Notes under the pieces: model-generated
Told to the model about the DNA's origin: nothing
Databases searched by the model: none
The model's input: only the letters and a program-made list of their open reading frames with translations
DNA from: G965230615 sp965230615
GTDB taxonomy: Bacteria > Pseudomonadota > Gammaproteobacteria > HTCC5015
Assembly: GCA_965230615.1 (NCBI GenBank)
Contig: OZ246012.1
Span: forward strand, 3,658,001-3,722,000
DNA: 64,000 bases
Direction: 5' to 3'
In this document: positions 26,257 through 35,027 of the stretch, piece after piece
Layout of the letters: each line of letters begins with the position of its first letter
Position numbering within the stretch: position 1 is the first letter of the stretch
Position numbers and translations under genes: made by a program

Positions 26257-27004
26257 TCGCTTGGTTAGCTGCAGGCATATAACCAATGCGAAAATGTAGT
26301 GGCCAGCGTATCTGCTGTTGCTCTGTCTGGGGCCATGCTTGTTGCAGACTTTTTTCAATCAAGGTTAGCGGGTTATTGCCGGTACGCTTAAGATAACGTT
26401 GTGTGCCAGACCAGGTATTTAAATAAGCCAGGTACTGCTTAAAGGTCCAAGTCACTTCCATAGCAAATGGTGTAGGTATTATTTCCTCAAAGGGAAACGC
26501 GATATTTTGATAAGCTTGCTCTATATAATGTCGTTCAGGTGGCCAGTCTTGATGAATGATGGTGTCGTAATAATGTTGCACAATTTCATCTACCGCTGGG
26601 CTGCACTCACAGAGCTCGTAACACCACACAGCAATACAGCCTGAGGGCAGCAATACGCGTTTGGCTTCCTGAAAAAATGCTGGGATATCAAACCAGTGTA
26701 ACGCTTGAGCAACAGTGATTAAGTCGAACTGCTGATTTTTGAAAGGCGATTTTTCGGCATGGGCCTGTAAGTAATGAATATTGTCTTTGGCAATACCGTG
26801 TTGTAACTGTGGCAGGCTGATATCACTGGCATAGACTGTATCGAAGTGTTGCGCCAGCTGATAAGCTGCCTGACCATTACCTGTTGCGCAGTCCCATACA
26901 TTGTTTCGGGATGTACATAAGCTCGCTAAGTACTCAAAGAGTTTCGCAGGGTAATGTGGTCGATGTTGCACATATTGGTCAGCATGCGAAGAAAAGTGGT
27001 CACT
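26246..27004 (-). CDS. Class I SAM-dependent methyltransferase
   Basis: A 252-residue methyltransferase with motif I VWDCATGNGQAAYQLAQHFDTVYASDIS, motif II region FDLITVAQALHWFD, and motif III VLLPSGCIAVWCY. It resembles the YafE/ubiquinone-type group, but the substrate is not predictable. ATG 27004 follows an AGG-containing site at a good distance. The frame extends to 27028. It overlaps the end of acuI convergently. Confidence 0.8.
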   Translation of the reverse strand, partial: SDHFSSHADQYVQHRPHYPAKLFEYLASLCTSRNNVWDCATGNGQAAYQLAQHFDTVYASDISLPQLQHGIAKDNIHYLQAHAEKSPFKNQQFDLITVAQALHWFDIPAFFQEAKRVLLPSGCIAVWCYELCECSPAVDEIVQHYYDTIIHQDWPPERHYIEQAYQNIAFPFEEIIPTPFAMEVTWTFKQYLAYLNTWSGTQRYLKRTGNNPLTLIEKSLQQAWPQTEQQQIRWPLHFRIGYMPAANQATNL

Positions 27005-27107
27005 CATTAAGCTTTTACCTGCTTTCAATATTGAGAGTTATCGAATTACTGTTAAAATTGCCGCGCTAAGAGCGCTTCTTATTTTATCATTGTTTGTCAG
27101 GATATTT

Positions 27108-27602
27108 ATGTCTACATGCCCTTGTCAGTCTGGTTTGGCTTATAGTGAATGTTGTGAGCCTTATATCGAAGGTAATACCAAAGCGCCCACGGCTGAAGCC
27201 TTGATGCGCTCACGCTATACTGCGTATACACAGGTCAATATGGCTTATATCGAAAAAACCCATCATCCAAGCCATCGACATGATCTGGATTTGCCTAATA
27301 CCGAGACATGGGCGCGGCAGGCAGAGTGGCTGGGTCTTGAGGTGATTAACTGCGAGCAAGGTCAGGCAAATGATGACCGAGGGCAGGTAGAATTTAAAGC
27401 GCGTTATCGTTTATCCGATAAAGAATATACCTTGCATGAGTTAAGCGATTTTGCCAATAAGCAAGGTACTTGGTTTTATGTTGATGGTCGCCTGCCTGAT
27501 GTGCAGCAATATGTCAGAGAAGCGCCGAAGGTAGGCCGTAATGACCCCTGTATTTGTGGCAGTGGTAAAAAATTCAAAAAGTGCTGTGGTCGAGCAGCTT
27601 AA
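27108..27602 (+). CDS. ychJ: YchJ family protein (SEC-C motif)
   Basis: About 164 residues with two cysteine-rich SEC-C zinc motifs: N-terminal STCPCQSGLAYSECCEPYIEG and C-terminal GRNDPCICGSGKKFKKCCGRAA. The middle is the UPF0225/YchJ domain (LMRSRYTAYTQVNMAYIEKTHHP, FKARYRLSDKEYTLHELSDF). The role is unknown. SEC-C motifs can bind zinc and contact other proteins. ATG 27108 is the better start, upstream of it TTG 27090 is in frame. Convergent with ygdD. Confidence 0.93.
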   Translation: MSTCPCQSGLAYSECCEPYIEGNTKAPTAEALMRSRYTAYTQVNMAYIEKTHHPSHRHDLDLPNTETWARQAEWLGLEVINCEQGQANDDRGQVEFKARYRLSDKEYTLHELSDFANKQGTWFYVDGRLPDVQQYVREAPKVGRNDPCICGSGKKFKKCCGRAA

Positions 27603-27606
27603 ACGT

Positions 27607-27981
27607 CTAGCTGCGCCAAGCAGTAATTAATAGCAAAGCCCAGGCAGTGATCAGGCAGAGGCCCCCCAGTGGGGTAATCGCGCCTAGCCACCGGATGCCA
27701 CTAATGGCCAGCACATAAAGGCTGCCACTGAATAAAAGAATGCCCACTAACATGGTAAAGCCACTGTATTTTAACAGCGTGCTCTGTGGCTGCCAGACAC
27801 CTAGCAAGCCAATCAGCAATAAGGCCAGAGCGTGATAAAAATGATATTCAACCGCTGTTTCATAAACACTTAACAAATCTGTGGGTAATTTTCGTTTAAG
27901 CGCATGCGCGCCAAATGCACCGAGTATGACAGCCAACATACCATTGACAGCGCCGAGCATAATAAAAATTTTAGTTTGCAT
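27607..27981 (-). CDS. ygdD: DUF423 family inner-membrane protein (YgdD)
   Basis: A 124-residue membrane protein with four predicted helices (MLGAVNGMLAVILGAFGAHALK, YHALALLLIGLLGVW, FTMLVGILLFSGSLYVLAISGI, LGAITPLGGLCLITAWALLLI). The GAFGAHALK and ITPLGG blocks are the DUF423/YgdD signature. No known function. It ends 4 bp before the ychJ stop on the other strand. Confidence 0.93.
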   Translation of the reverse strand: MQTKIFIMLGAVNGMLAVILGAFGAHALKRKLPTDLLSVYETAVEYHFYHALALLLIGLLGVWQPQSTLLKYSGFTMLVGILLFSGSLYVLAISGIRWLGAITPLGGLCLITAWALLLITAWRS

Positions 27982-28132
27982 AATAGGATTTTTTACATAT
28001 GTTGCATTACATTAATATATGTAACATTAGGATTAAAAATTGTTACCGTTTGAAACCGATATCAATAAACACAGCCTTGACTCTGTCGCTCAGTTTAGCA
28101 TAATTACCCTATAGCGTATTGCGATAAAGAAA

Positions 28133-28183
28133 CCATAACCAAAGTGTTATGGCAGGCTTTTAGTACTAATTAAAAAAGCCTGC
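28133..28183. other. Tandem hairpins in the divergent gap 27982-28294
   Basis: CCATAAC (28133-28139)/GTTATGG (28146-28152) is followed directly by GCAGGCTTTT (28152-28161)/AAAAGCCTGC (28174-28183). The second could be a terminator read either way. It sits between divergently transcribed genes, so it does not end either of them. A small transcript ending here is possible. The rest of the 313-bp gap shows nothing I can name. Confidence 0.4.
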
Positions 28184-28294
28184 ACCAAAAACAATATATT
28201 GATAATAATATGGGCAGTCAATATTAAAGACCTGTACTGAATAGTCAGCCAGGTTTTTGATCCTCTCTGCTGGGCTAAAGAAGGTTTGCTAATA

Positions 28295-28984
28295 ATGAAA
28301 ACACTATTTTTGTGTAAAATAGTGCTGCTGTATGTAGTGGCTTTGCCTGCTGCATGGTCGGCGGTCTATAAATGTTTAGATGCGAGTGGGGCGACAGTCT
28401 ATTCCGGTTCGCCTTGTCAACAGAGTCAAGAGTCTCGTGCGCTCAAGCTTAAAAGAAGTGGCAGTGTTAATAATAGCAATACCTGCTTGAAAGTAGGTGA
28501 GTTTGCTGATCAAGTTGCGTTAAGTATGCAATATGGCCAGTCTATCGCGCGCGTTATCCGTGCCTATGGTGGCCAGCAACGCTTATCTGATCCCGGTCTG
28601 CAAATAATCAATTCAGTGTATGCCTATCAGGGCCGACAAAATAACTACGCGCACCGTATTAGTGAGTCAATTATTGATAAATGTAATGCAGGCCACTTTG
28701 GTAAAATAAGTTATAGTGATATTCCTGCCCAACTTAGCAACAATGTTGCCGCGTCGGTACCTTTGGCAGAGACTCAGGGGCAGAACAGTTCAGCTAAAGC
28801 GCCCGAAAAAGCCATAGCCGTTGTTGCACAGTCTAATAGTGATACCGATACAATGTGCAATAGCTATTGGCATAAAATAAAAGAAATAGACAAGCGTTTA
28901 GCTGATAGCGATGCAACTCAACAGTCAGCGCTGAGCAAGGAGAAACGACGCTACCGTATATTGTTTAGAGCAAACTGTCGTTAA
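28295..28984 (+). CDS. Exported DUF4124-type protein
   Basis: A signal peptide (MKTLFLCKIVLLYVVALPAAWS) precedes the short DUF4124 motif AVYKCLDASGATVYSGSPCQQ, which carries two Cys likely to form a disulfide. The rest is a helical, low-similarity region with KEKRRYRILFRANCR at the end. AAGAAGG at 28278-28284 sets the ATG at 28295 rather than TTG 28286. DUF4124 domains are common at the N-terminus of exported gammaproteobacterial proteins of unknown role. Convergent with rsmJ. Confidence 0.7.
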   Translation: MKTLFLCKIVLLYVVALPAAWSAVYKCLDASGATVYSGSPCQQSQESRALKLKRSGSVNNSNTCLKVGEFADQVALSMQYGQSIARVIRAYGGQQRLSDPGLQIINSVYAYQGRQNNYAHRISESIIDKCNAGHFGKISYSDIPAQLSNNVAASVPLAETQGQNSSAKAPEKAIAVVAQSNSDTDTMCNSYWHKIKEIDKRLADSDATQQSALSKEKRRYRILFRANCR

Positions 28985-28990
28985 GGTCTA

Positions 28991-29779
28991 TTATCCAGTT
29001 GGCAGTGCTTTAACGATATAAATATCATAGCGTGTATTTTTGCTTTGAATATAAGTGCTAGGTTTTGGGCCAGGCAAACTCGGCGCTGTTTTTGGGCGCT
29101 TAACAACAACCCTGGCGGTCGCGCTGGCGAGTGCAACTTCAAGCAAGTCACTGGCATCCGGGTCTTCGCCGACAATATCTCGTGCAAAACGCATTTCCTT
29201 TTTAACCAATGCTGATTTGCTGCGATGCGGGTACATCGGATCCATATAAATAACATCAGCATGTTGTGCTGGCAGCGAGGATAGATATTCACGGCTATCA
29301 GCATGTACCAGCTGCATGCGTGCAAGAATGTGTTCTATATCGGTAGATAGCGCTGCGCGTGCCAGCCCATCTTCCAGTAATGCCGCCAATATAGCCGAAC
29401 GCTCAACTAACTCTACCGTACAGCCTAGGCAGGCTAATACAAAAGCATCACGCCCAAGGCCTGCGGTAGCATCAATCAGATGGAGTTTCTCGGCTTTATG
29501 CAGTCCCACGGCACGACTTAATGGTTGCTGTTTGCCGCCACCAAAGCGGCGACGATGTTCGCTTTTGCCCGTGCTAAAGTCGACAAAAACCGGTCCGGCA
29601 GTATTGCTGCTATTGTCCTGCAGCTCCAGACGTAGCAGGCTCAGATGTAAATGATATTGACTATCTGGGGTTGAAGAACTTAATTTTAAATTAAAACGAT
29701 GCGCCAAACCTTGTGCCTGTGATAACTTATCCGGGTGGGCACTGAGTGTGATATTGGTATTATGAACAGCATCGGTCAT
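28991..29779 (-). CDS. rsmJ: 16S rRNA (guanine1516-N2)-methyltransferase RsmJ
   Basis: Methylates G1516 of 16S rRNA. About 262 residues with the RsmJ features PVFVDFSTGKSEHRRRFGGGKQQPLSRAVGL, motif I LHLIDATAGLGRDAFVLACLGCTVELVERS, catalytic YMDPMYPHRSKSALVKKEMR and the C-terminal VVVKRPKTAPSLPGPKPSTYI. The start is ambiguous: ATG at 29779 or TTG at 29800. Convergent with the DUF4124 gene. Confidence 0.95.
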   Translation of the reverse strand: MTDAVHNTNITLSAHPDKLSQAQGLAHRFNLKLSSSTPDSQYHLHLSLLRLELQDNSSNTAGPVFVDFSTGKSEHRRRFGGGKQQPLSRAVGLHKAEKLHLIDATAGLGRDAFVLACLGCTVELVERSAILAALLEDGLARAALSTDIEHILARMQLVHADSREYLSSLPAQHADVIYMDPMYPHRSKSALVKKEMRFARDIVGEDPDASDLLEVALASATARVVVKRPKTAPSLPGPKPSTYIQSKNTRYDIYIVKALPTG

Positions 29780-29912
29780 CGTGGTAAGCGCATTATGCAA
29801 TCGTTGTTAAATAGTGGAGCAGATAAGCGATTATCGCATAAGGTTGGCGGCAGAGAGAAGCGCTCTGCGCTTGTCTTGCTAAGAAACTGGCTAAGCAGAG
29901 CATACAAGAGAT

Positions 29913-30509
29913 ATGACAACACCATCAGATAATCAATCGAATAAGCCAGAGCTGCGCTTAGCGCTAAGAGTGCTGGTAAAGTTGCTGCTGCTAGCCGCTG
30001 TTGTTAGTTTTTTGTGGGTTTTATGCAGTCCATTGCTGCGCTCTACGCTACCACAAGCAGAACAGAGGGTTATCGTTGATATAGCTGGCCTGGCTGTAGG
30101 TGAAGTCAAGTATATTACTGTGCAACAGCGTGAGTACTTAATTATGCATCGTAGCCGGGCAATGCTGGATTGCTTGCTAACGGTAGAACCTTATCTATTT
30201 GACCCAAAATCACATCTGGCCAGACAGCCATCCGGGCTGGCGCAAGCATATCGTAGCTTGCAGCCAGCGTATTTTATCGCTTTAGCGCATGAGCCTGATC
30301 TTGCTTGTCCGATACGTCAGGTGTTCGATAGGCCGGACAAAGATGCATTGCCAGAGGCGGCAGCATGGTGTGGTGGCTTTCAAGATCAGTGTCGCGGCAG
30401 TGTTTATGATCCGGCAGGCAGGGTTTATGCAAAACAGGCGGGCGAGCGTAATCTATCGATTCCAGAATATCATTGGCAGGATAAACAGCTGCATATTAAT
30501 GCTCAGTAA
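29913..30509 (+). CDS. Rieske-like (PetA-like) protein lacking all iron-sulfur ligands
   Basis: A 198-residue protein laid out like the Rieske subunit of cytochrome bc1. An N-terminal membrane helix (LALRVLVKLLLLAAVVSFLWVLC) is followed by VIVDIAGLAVGEVKYITVQQREYLIMHRSR, which mirrors the PetA hinge/strand region, then YRSLQPAYFIAL. At the first cluster site the CTHLGC of PetA is EPDLAC (127-132). At the second, CPCHGS is DQCRGS (158-163). The four Cys/His ligands are thus E, D, D and R, while both disulfide cysteines (132, 160) and the YDPAGR/NLSIPEY tail remain. No [2Fe-2S] can be expected. Structural or signalling role is unknown. Confidence 0.75.
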   Translation: MTTPSDNQSNKPELRLALRVLVKLLLLAAVVSFLWVLCSPLLRSTLPQAEQRVIVDIAGLAVGEVKYITVQQREYLIMHRSRAMLDCLLTVEPYLFDPKSHLARQPSGLAQAYRSLQPAYFIALAHEPDLACPIRQVFDRPDKDALPEAAAWCGGFQDQCRGSVYDPAGRVYAKQAGERNLSIPEYHWQDKQLHINAQ

Positions 30510-30623
30510 GTTTTTTGGTAATATAAAAAAGCACATCCTTGTGCGACCAGAGTATGACTAATATAGAGTGTAACAGGCAAACTCAGTATCACACCCGCAG
30601 GCTAGCATGTAGGGGGGTAGATG

Positions 30624-31466
30624 CTAGCGTATCCTCAGTAAAGCATTTTTGACAAAGTCTCTAGAGATTAAATCAGTTTTAAAAGTGTAATCTGAGTACA
30701 CCAAGTCAGTACTTTTCTTGGTTTTATGATTGACCATTTGCATAGTGTGTGGGCGCCAATATTGCTGTTCGTATTGACGGTAATCGGTGAACGTTAATGT
30801 TTTGAGTAAGTCACCACGTCGATCATAAAACTCTACCTTGCGGACTTGATAGTCAGTTTGATCTATCCAGGAAATTTGTTTGGTGTAACCTGAGTTTTCA
30901 TAACGCGGATAGCGTTCGAGCACATCGCACTGTAGGTCTGCACAGGGTTCTTCGCGTAAATAACGATAGTCGTATTTATTGAGTTCCAGTGCAGTAAAGT
31001 CTTCAAACGCAAATTCACTGCCTACAAACGGTCCTGACTTATTCGCGGATGAAATGCGTTTAATGCGTTTTAAAGATGGTAAAAATAACCATTGGTCATC
31101 AGGATCCAGAATTTTTGCATGTGATAATAAAGCGGTTCCGTCGATATCGGCCGGGCTGTCAAAGACAATTAAGCTTTTATCACCAAGCTCCTGATCATTG
31201 GTTTCCAATGTGGCAATATTCAAAGAGCGTGAGGTTTCCTGCCCTTGTGCATTGCGCAATACCATCGTTAAGGTGACCTGGCTATTATTAAAGCCTTTGT
31301 CGGTATGATCACTTCTGGCAGCAATTTCATAGCCTTTTTTGCTGGCATCGTCGGCTGTTGTGTTAGCGAAGACAATATTGGTAATCAATAAGCCAGCAGT
31401 AATCAGGGTAATGACAGTGATGCCATCAATTATTTTCTGAGACAAGCTGTGTTGCATAGTTTTCAC
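30624..31466 (-). CDS. Outer-membrane lipoprotein-sorting protein (LolA-like)
   Basis: A 280-residue periplasmic protein with a signal peptide (IIDGITVITLITAGLLITNIVFA), GYEIAARSDHTDKGFNNSQVTLTMVLRNAQGQETSRSLNI, and the family motif SADIDGTALLSHAKILDPDDQWLFLPSLKRIKRISSANKSGPFVGSEFAFEDFTALE. This DUF of the LolA superfamily is common next to RND/MMPL exporters and likely carries a lipid or lipoprotein away from them. The start overlaps the end of the MMPL gene by 41 bp, so they are one operon. Confidence 0.85.
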   Translation of the reverse strand: MKTMQHSLSQKIIDGITVITLITAGLLITNIVFANTTADDASKKGYEIAARSDHTDKGFNNSQVTLTMVLRNAQGQETSRSLNIATLETNDQELGDKSLIVFDSPADIDGTALLSHAKILDPDDQWLFLPSLKRIKRISSANKSGPFVGSEFAFEDFTALELNKYDYRYLREEPCADLQCDVLERYPRYENSGYTKQISWIDQTDYQVRKVEFYDRRGDLLKTLTFTDYRQYEQQYWRPHTMQMVNHKTKKSTDLVYSDYTFKTDLISRDFVKNALLRIR

Positions 31467-33789
31467 CTCGATTTGATTTTTTAGACCCTAGCATTAAAAG
31501 GGTTGGTAAGATTAAAAAGTCGAATAACAATGCGAGTACAATCGCAAAAGCGGTTAGTAAACCCATTTGGAAGTTGATTAAGAAAGATGACGCTGTAAGT
31601 ACAGCGAAGCCGACAGTGAGGATAATCGTCGTTGATACGATTGCCGGGCCAACGGTAACAAAGGTGTAGCGTATGGCATCCTCAGCACTTAAGCCTTTCT
31701 CATTGCGTGCTCTGAGGTATTTGCTTAAAAAGTGAACGGTGTCATCAACGACAATACCTAATGAGGTTGCAGTAACGGTGGCTGCGGCCATACCGACCTG
31801 TCCAACTAATAATGCCCAGGCGCCATAAGTCATTAGAATAGGTGCTGCATTCGGTATTAGGCTAAATATTCCTAAACGGATGTTACGTAAGGCAATAGCC
31901 AGGATTAAAGCAATCGCAATAATGGCAAAAGCATTGCCACCTAGCATACTCTCGATATTGCGTTTTGAAATATAGGTAAACATAACCGCAGCGCTGGTTG
32001 GTTGAGTCCACATATAATCAGGTGTGTTGCTTCTTAGCCACTGACTGGCACGGTCAAAGAAAGCACGACCTTCAAGAGTTGATAAATTATCCAGGGTTGC
32101 CGATACGCGGGAAGAAGATTTATCAATGTTGATGCGGTCATTTAAATCTAAACCATATGGCAGCGATAGCTCATAGAGTAATAAGTACTGTGCTGCAAGG
32201 TTGCGCTCTTCTGGAATGCGGTACCAGCTAGCATCGTCGCCGTGCATATTTTTATTTAAGCGTTTGATAATGTCGCTATAACTAAAAACATGCCTTACCT
32301 CAGGTTGCTCTCTTAGCCACGCTGTAAATTTCTCCAGATTGTGTAAGTATTCGGGGTTGCTGATACCACCAGCTTCGCCAGATTCTAAAGAAAACTCAGC
32401 GACATAAATGCCGTTTAAATGTTCAATGCCAAATTCTGCGTCGTTTCTAAATTGAATGCTGTGATCAAAATATTCTACAAATTGGTCGTTTAACTCGATA
32501 GTCGGGGCAAGTGCCATAAGAATGATCGAGATACTGCCCATAACAATCAGCACTTGGCGGCGTTTGCGGATAACAAATTCGGCGAGTTGCTCCAGAGCGC
32601 GGTTGAGTATGCTGGCTTTCTTTTGAGTTTGTTGCTTGATCGGTAATAAGCTGAGTACCGCTGGTAAAAATGTGAGTGATAATAGCCAGGCAGCGGTAAT
32701 ACCCATTGCAGTGATATTGCCTAAATGCCAAAAAGGTGGGGCATCTGAGAAGTTTAAACTTAAGAAGCCAACAATTGTCGTTAAGCTGGTAATGCTTATA
32801 GGTGTAAAGTTAATACGAATACTATCAACAATAGCATCATATTTAGTCGCGCCTTGTCGAATAGCGCTTAACATTGAAACTAAAACATGCACACTGTCAG
32901 CAATTGCCAGTGTTAAGATAATCGTTGGCGCAGTTACCGAAACAGGGGTGAGTTTAATGCCAGCATAACCAGCCAGGCCCATAGCAATCAGTGTGGAAAA
33001 GCCAATCACAAATAAAGTGGCTATTGTGCTGCTGATGCTACGTAAAATCACAATAATCAACACTAACAGCGTGAGATACATTGCGGGTATCAAAGTCGAA
33101 GCATCTGACTTGCCAGCTTCAGCGAAGGCATTGTTGAGCATAGAAAAGCCAGATAAGGCGATATGTACATCAGGGTATTGCGCTTGCAGGTCTTGTGCAA
33201 TTTGTCGCACGACAGCAACGGTTTCCGGTACTTCCTGAATGGATTTTTCCGGGTATTGAATAGTGACATTAATGCCCGTGGTGTCTGCGTCTGCTGAGAT
33301 TAAGTTGTTATGTAACAATGGTTCAGCTAATGCAACCGCTTTAGCATAATCCAGCTCGGCTTGGCTGCGTGCTGTTGCATCACTAATAAGGTCTTCAACA
33401 ATTAAGTTGTCACCATCGGCCCGAGAATGTTGAAAGTTGCTGATTGAATCCACTCTGATACTGAAAGGGATTTGCCAGGCTTTTTCCGTCAGCGTTTCAA
33501 CCGCAGAGGCCATTTGCGGGTTAAAAATCTCACCATCTTTAGGCTGTAGAATAAATAAGAAATTATCATTTTTGGTATACGTATTTTGAAAAGCCTCGTA
33601 AGCGATTAACTCAGGATTTTCTTGGCTGAAAAATACGCGGTAATTGGTTGAGAACTCCAGTAGGCGCATACCTGTAGCGGCGCTGAAGGTTAGAATAATA
33701 GCGGTCGCGATGACTAGCCAGCGGTATTGAATAACCCGGCGGGCTAACAAGCTAGCAAAGCGATCGAGGTGTTGATCAATATTAGGCAT
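31426..33789 (-). CDS. RND/MMPL-family transporter
   Basis: About 787 residues with twelve membrane helices in the RND layout (two repeats of six with a large periplasmic loop after helix 1 and helix 7). Helix 4-type regions GFSTLIAMGLAGYAGIKLTPVSVTAPTIILTLAIADSVHV and MTYGAWALLVGQVGMAAATVTATSLGIVVDDTVHF carry the proton-relay Asp. Such MMPL/SSD-type pumps export lipids or hydrophobic compounds. ATG 33789 has AGGAG at 6 nt, better than ATG 33804. It is followed by a LolA-like gene and preceded by tetR. Confidence 0.9.
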   Translation of the reverse strand: MPNIDQHLDRFASLLARRVIQYRWLVIATAIILTFSAATGMRLLEFSTNYRVFFSQENPELIAYEAFQNTYTKNDNFLFILQPKDGEIFNPQMASAVETLTEKAWQIPFSIRVDSISNFQHSRADGDNLIVEDLISDATARSQAELDYAKAVALAEPLLHNNLISADADTTGINVTIQYPEKSIQEVPETVAVVRQIAQDLQAQYPDVHIALSGFSMLNNAFAEAGKSDASTLIPAMYLTLLVLIIVILRSISSTIATLFVIGFSTLIAMGLAGYAGIKLTPVSVTAPTIILTLAIADSVHVLVSMLSAIRQGATKYDAIVDSIRINFTPISITSLTTIVGFLSLNFSDAPPFWHLGNITAMGITAAWLLSLTFLPAVLSLLPIKQQTQKKASILNRALEQLAEFVIRKRRQVLIVMGSISIILMALAPTIELNDQFVEYFDHSIQFRNDAEFGIEHLNGIYVAEFSLESGEAGGISNPEYLHNLEKFTAWLREQPEVRHVFSYSDIIKRLNKNMHGDDASWYRIPEERNLAAQYLLLYELSLPYGLDLNDRINIDKSSSRVSATLDNLSTLEGRAFFDRASQWLRSNTPDYMWTQPTSAAVMFTYISKRNIESMLGGNAFAIIAIALILAIALRNIRLGIFSLIPNAAPILMTYGAWALLVGQVGMAAATVTATSLGIVVDDTVHFLSKYLRARNEKGLSAEDAIRYTFVTVGPAIVSTTIILTVGFAVLTASSFLINFQMGLLTAFAIVLALLFDFLILPTLLMLGSKKSNRGENYATQLVSENN

Positions 33790-33832
33790 TCCTAACTCCT
33801 GCATGGTAGAGGGGTGACGCTTGTAATAATAT

Positions 33833-33848
33833 GAAACCGATCGTTCTC
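33833..33848. promoter_or_regulatory. Putative TetR operator upstream of the MMPL operon (site 1)
   Basis: GAAACCGATCGTTCTC at 33833-33848. The core CGATCG is palindromic, and the motif recurs at 33946 and 34603. It lies 44 bp before the MMPL start at 33789. Confidence 0.55.
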
Positions 33849-33945
33849 TTATTGGGCAAGAAAAAATACACTAAATGCTGTAGCGACTTTTGAGTGAAGC
33901 TGTGTTGAATGTCTTGCTTGTTCATATTCTGTGCTTGCATAATAA

Positions 33946-33961
33946 GAAACTGCTCGTTCTC
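33946..33961. promoter_or_regulatory. Putative TetR operator between tetR and the MMPL operon (site 2)
   Basis: GAAACTGCTCGTTCTC at 33946-33961, the same TTCTC half as sites 1 and 3 with a weaker left half. It lies just past the tetR stop. Confidence 0.5.
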
Positions 33962-33979
33962 TTTAGTGGTAAAAAAAAG

Positions 33980-34579
33980 CTAAGACGCTAGCTTAGCGGG
34001 TTCTAACAAAGCTAATGACATGTCGATATAGTTATCCAATCTGCTTTTAGGTGTTTGAGCGCGTGCCAAATTGGCTAGCCCCTGCACAATGCAAACGTAA
34101 TAACTCGCATGCTTGTTAATATCAAAGTCTTCAGGAAGTTGACCACTTGTAACACTGTTGCGCAAAGCCTGAGCAAATAAGGTTTCAAGTCGCTGCCAAT
34201 AACTCTGTAGCCATTCGCGTACTTCCTCGTCTTCCAGCGCGAGTTCCTGCGCGGTATTGCATATAAAGCAGCCAATTTTACCTTCCGTCGAATGATGCAT
34301 TTTTTTGAACTGCAAAAAGTATGTGCGGATCGTATCAACACTGCTATCGTCAGTGCGTAAGCAACGCTGTAAATTGTCTGACATTTTATGGTAATAGTGC
34401 TTTAGCGATTGCATAAACAAAGCATGTTTATTGCCAAAAGTAGTATACAGCCCCTTGCGGCTAACACCGGTGTGATTGACCAGGTCTTCAATCGAGGTGT
34501 TCGAGTAGCCTTTTTCCCAGAAGACATAGACTGCCTTGAGTAAAGCCTCCTCTGGCTCAAATTCTTTGAGTCTAGGCAT
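33980..34579 (-). CDS. TetR/AcrR family transcriptional regulator
   Basis: A 199-residue repressor with the TetR N-terminal HTH (EEALLKAVYVFWEKGYSNTSIEDLVNHTGVSRKGLYTTFGNKHALFMQSL) and a helical ligand domain that contains IGCFICNTAQELALEDEEVREWLQSYWQRLETLFAQ. ATG 34579 gives the normal TetR length. The reading frame runs on to 34744, but the added part is not family-like. Its own operator-like palindrome lies 24 bp upstream, and the MMPL/LolA operon sits just downstream, so it probably represses both. Confidence 0.92.
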   Translation of the reverse strand: MPRLKEFEPEEALLKAVYVFWEKGYSNTSIEDLVNHTGVSRKGLYTTFGNKHALFMQSLKHYYHKMSDNLQRCLRTDDSSVDTIRTYFLQFKKMHHSTEGKIGCFICNTAQELALEDEEVREWLQSYWQRLETLFAQALRNSVTSGQLPEDFDINKHASYYVCIVQGLANLARAQTPKSRLDNYIDMSLALLEPAKLAS

Positions 34580-34602
34580 ACGAGCTAAAAATCTACTAAT
34601 TG

Positions 34603-34618
34603 GAGAACAATCATTCTC
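34603..34618. promoter_or_regulatory. Putative TetR operator upstream of tetR (site 3)
   Basis: GAGAACAATCATTCTC at 34603-34618. Outer GAGAA/TTCTC arms are a perfect inverted pair. It lies 24 bp from the tetR start at 34579 and supports autoregulation. Confidence 0.55.
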
Positions 34619-34814
34619 GAATAATAGTGTAAATTCACACAAAAAGCAAACCGCGCCGACGATGGCTGCTAAGTTTTTGAAAAGAAAAAGGTTTAAGAGT
34701 GTTGCGGATGGCAATATTATTTTGGTCGAGCAAGCAGGTGCCAAAAATAGGGCCTTCGTTAGCTTGCAGATAAGGCCTGCTGATAACGTCTATAAATAGA
34801 GGTCGGTAAGGTTG

Positions 34815-35009
34815 TTAATAGTGCGGTGGCTTTTCAAAGGCTGGGTCGATCTGTGAGTTGTTGTAATTTTTTATCCAGTTTTGCAAATGCTCAATAAGTT
34901 GTTGTTGCTGCTCGAGTTGCTGTTGTTGTTGAATCACAACTTCATTGAGTGTTTCATGCGCAGACTCAAGATATGATAATTTGATTTCAAGTTCAGTGAT
35001 ACGGTCCAT
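34815..35009 (-). CDS. slyX: SlyX family protein
   Basis: A 64-residue coiled-coil protein (MDRITELEIKLSYLESAHETLNEVVIQQQQQ.. IEHLQNWIK) ending in a DPAFEKPPHY tail, the SlyX signature. The middle has a long Gln run. Function is unclear. It is 18 bp downstream of mreD on the same strand. Confidence 0.85.
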   Translation of the reverse strand: MDRITELEIKLSYLESAHETLNEVVIQQQQQLEQQQQLIEHLQNWIKNYNNSQIDPAFEKPPHY

Positions 35010-35027
35010 ACAGTGATCGCCTTTGTT

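Noticed and set aside
34580..34744. Longer TetR start at 34744
   Set aside because: The addition crosses the operator-like palindrome and is not TetR-like.
34536..34799. Plus-strand ORF opposite tetR
   Set aside because: It mirrors the tetR start region and its promoter and has no family match.
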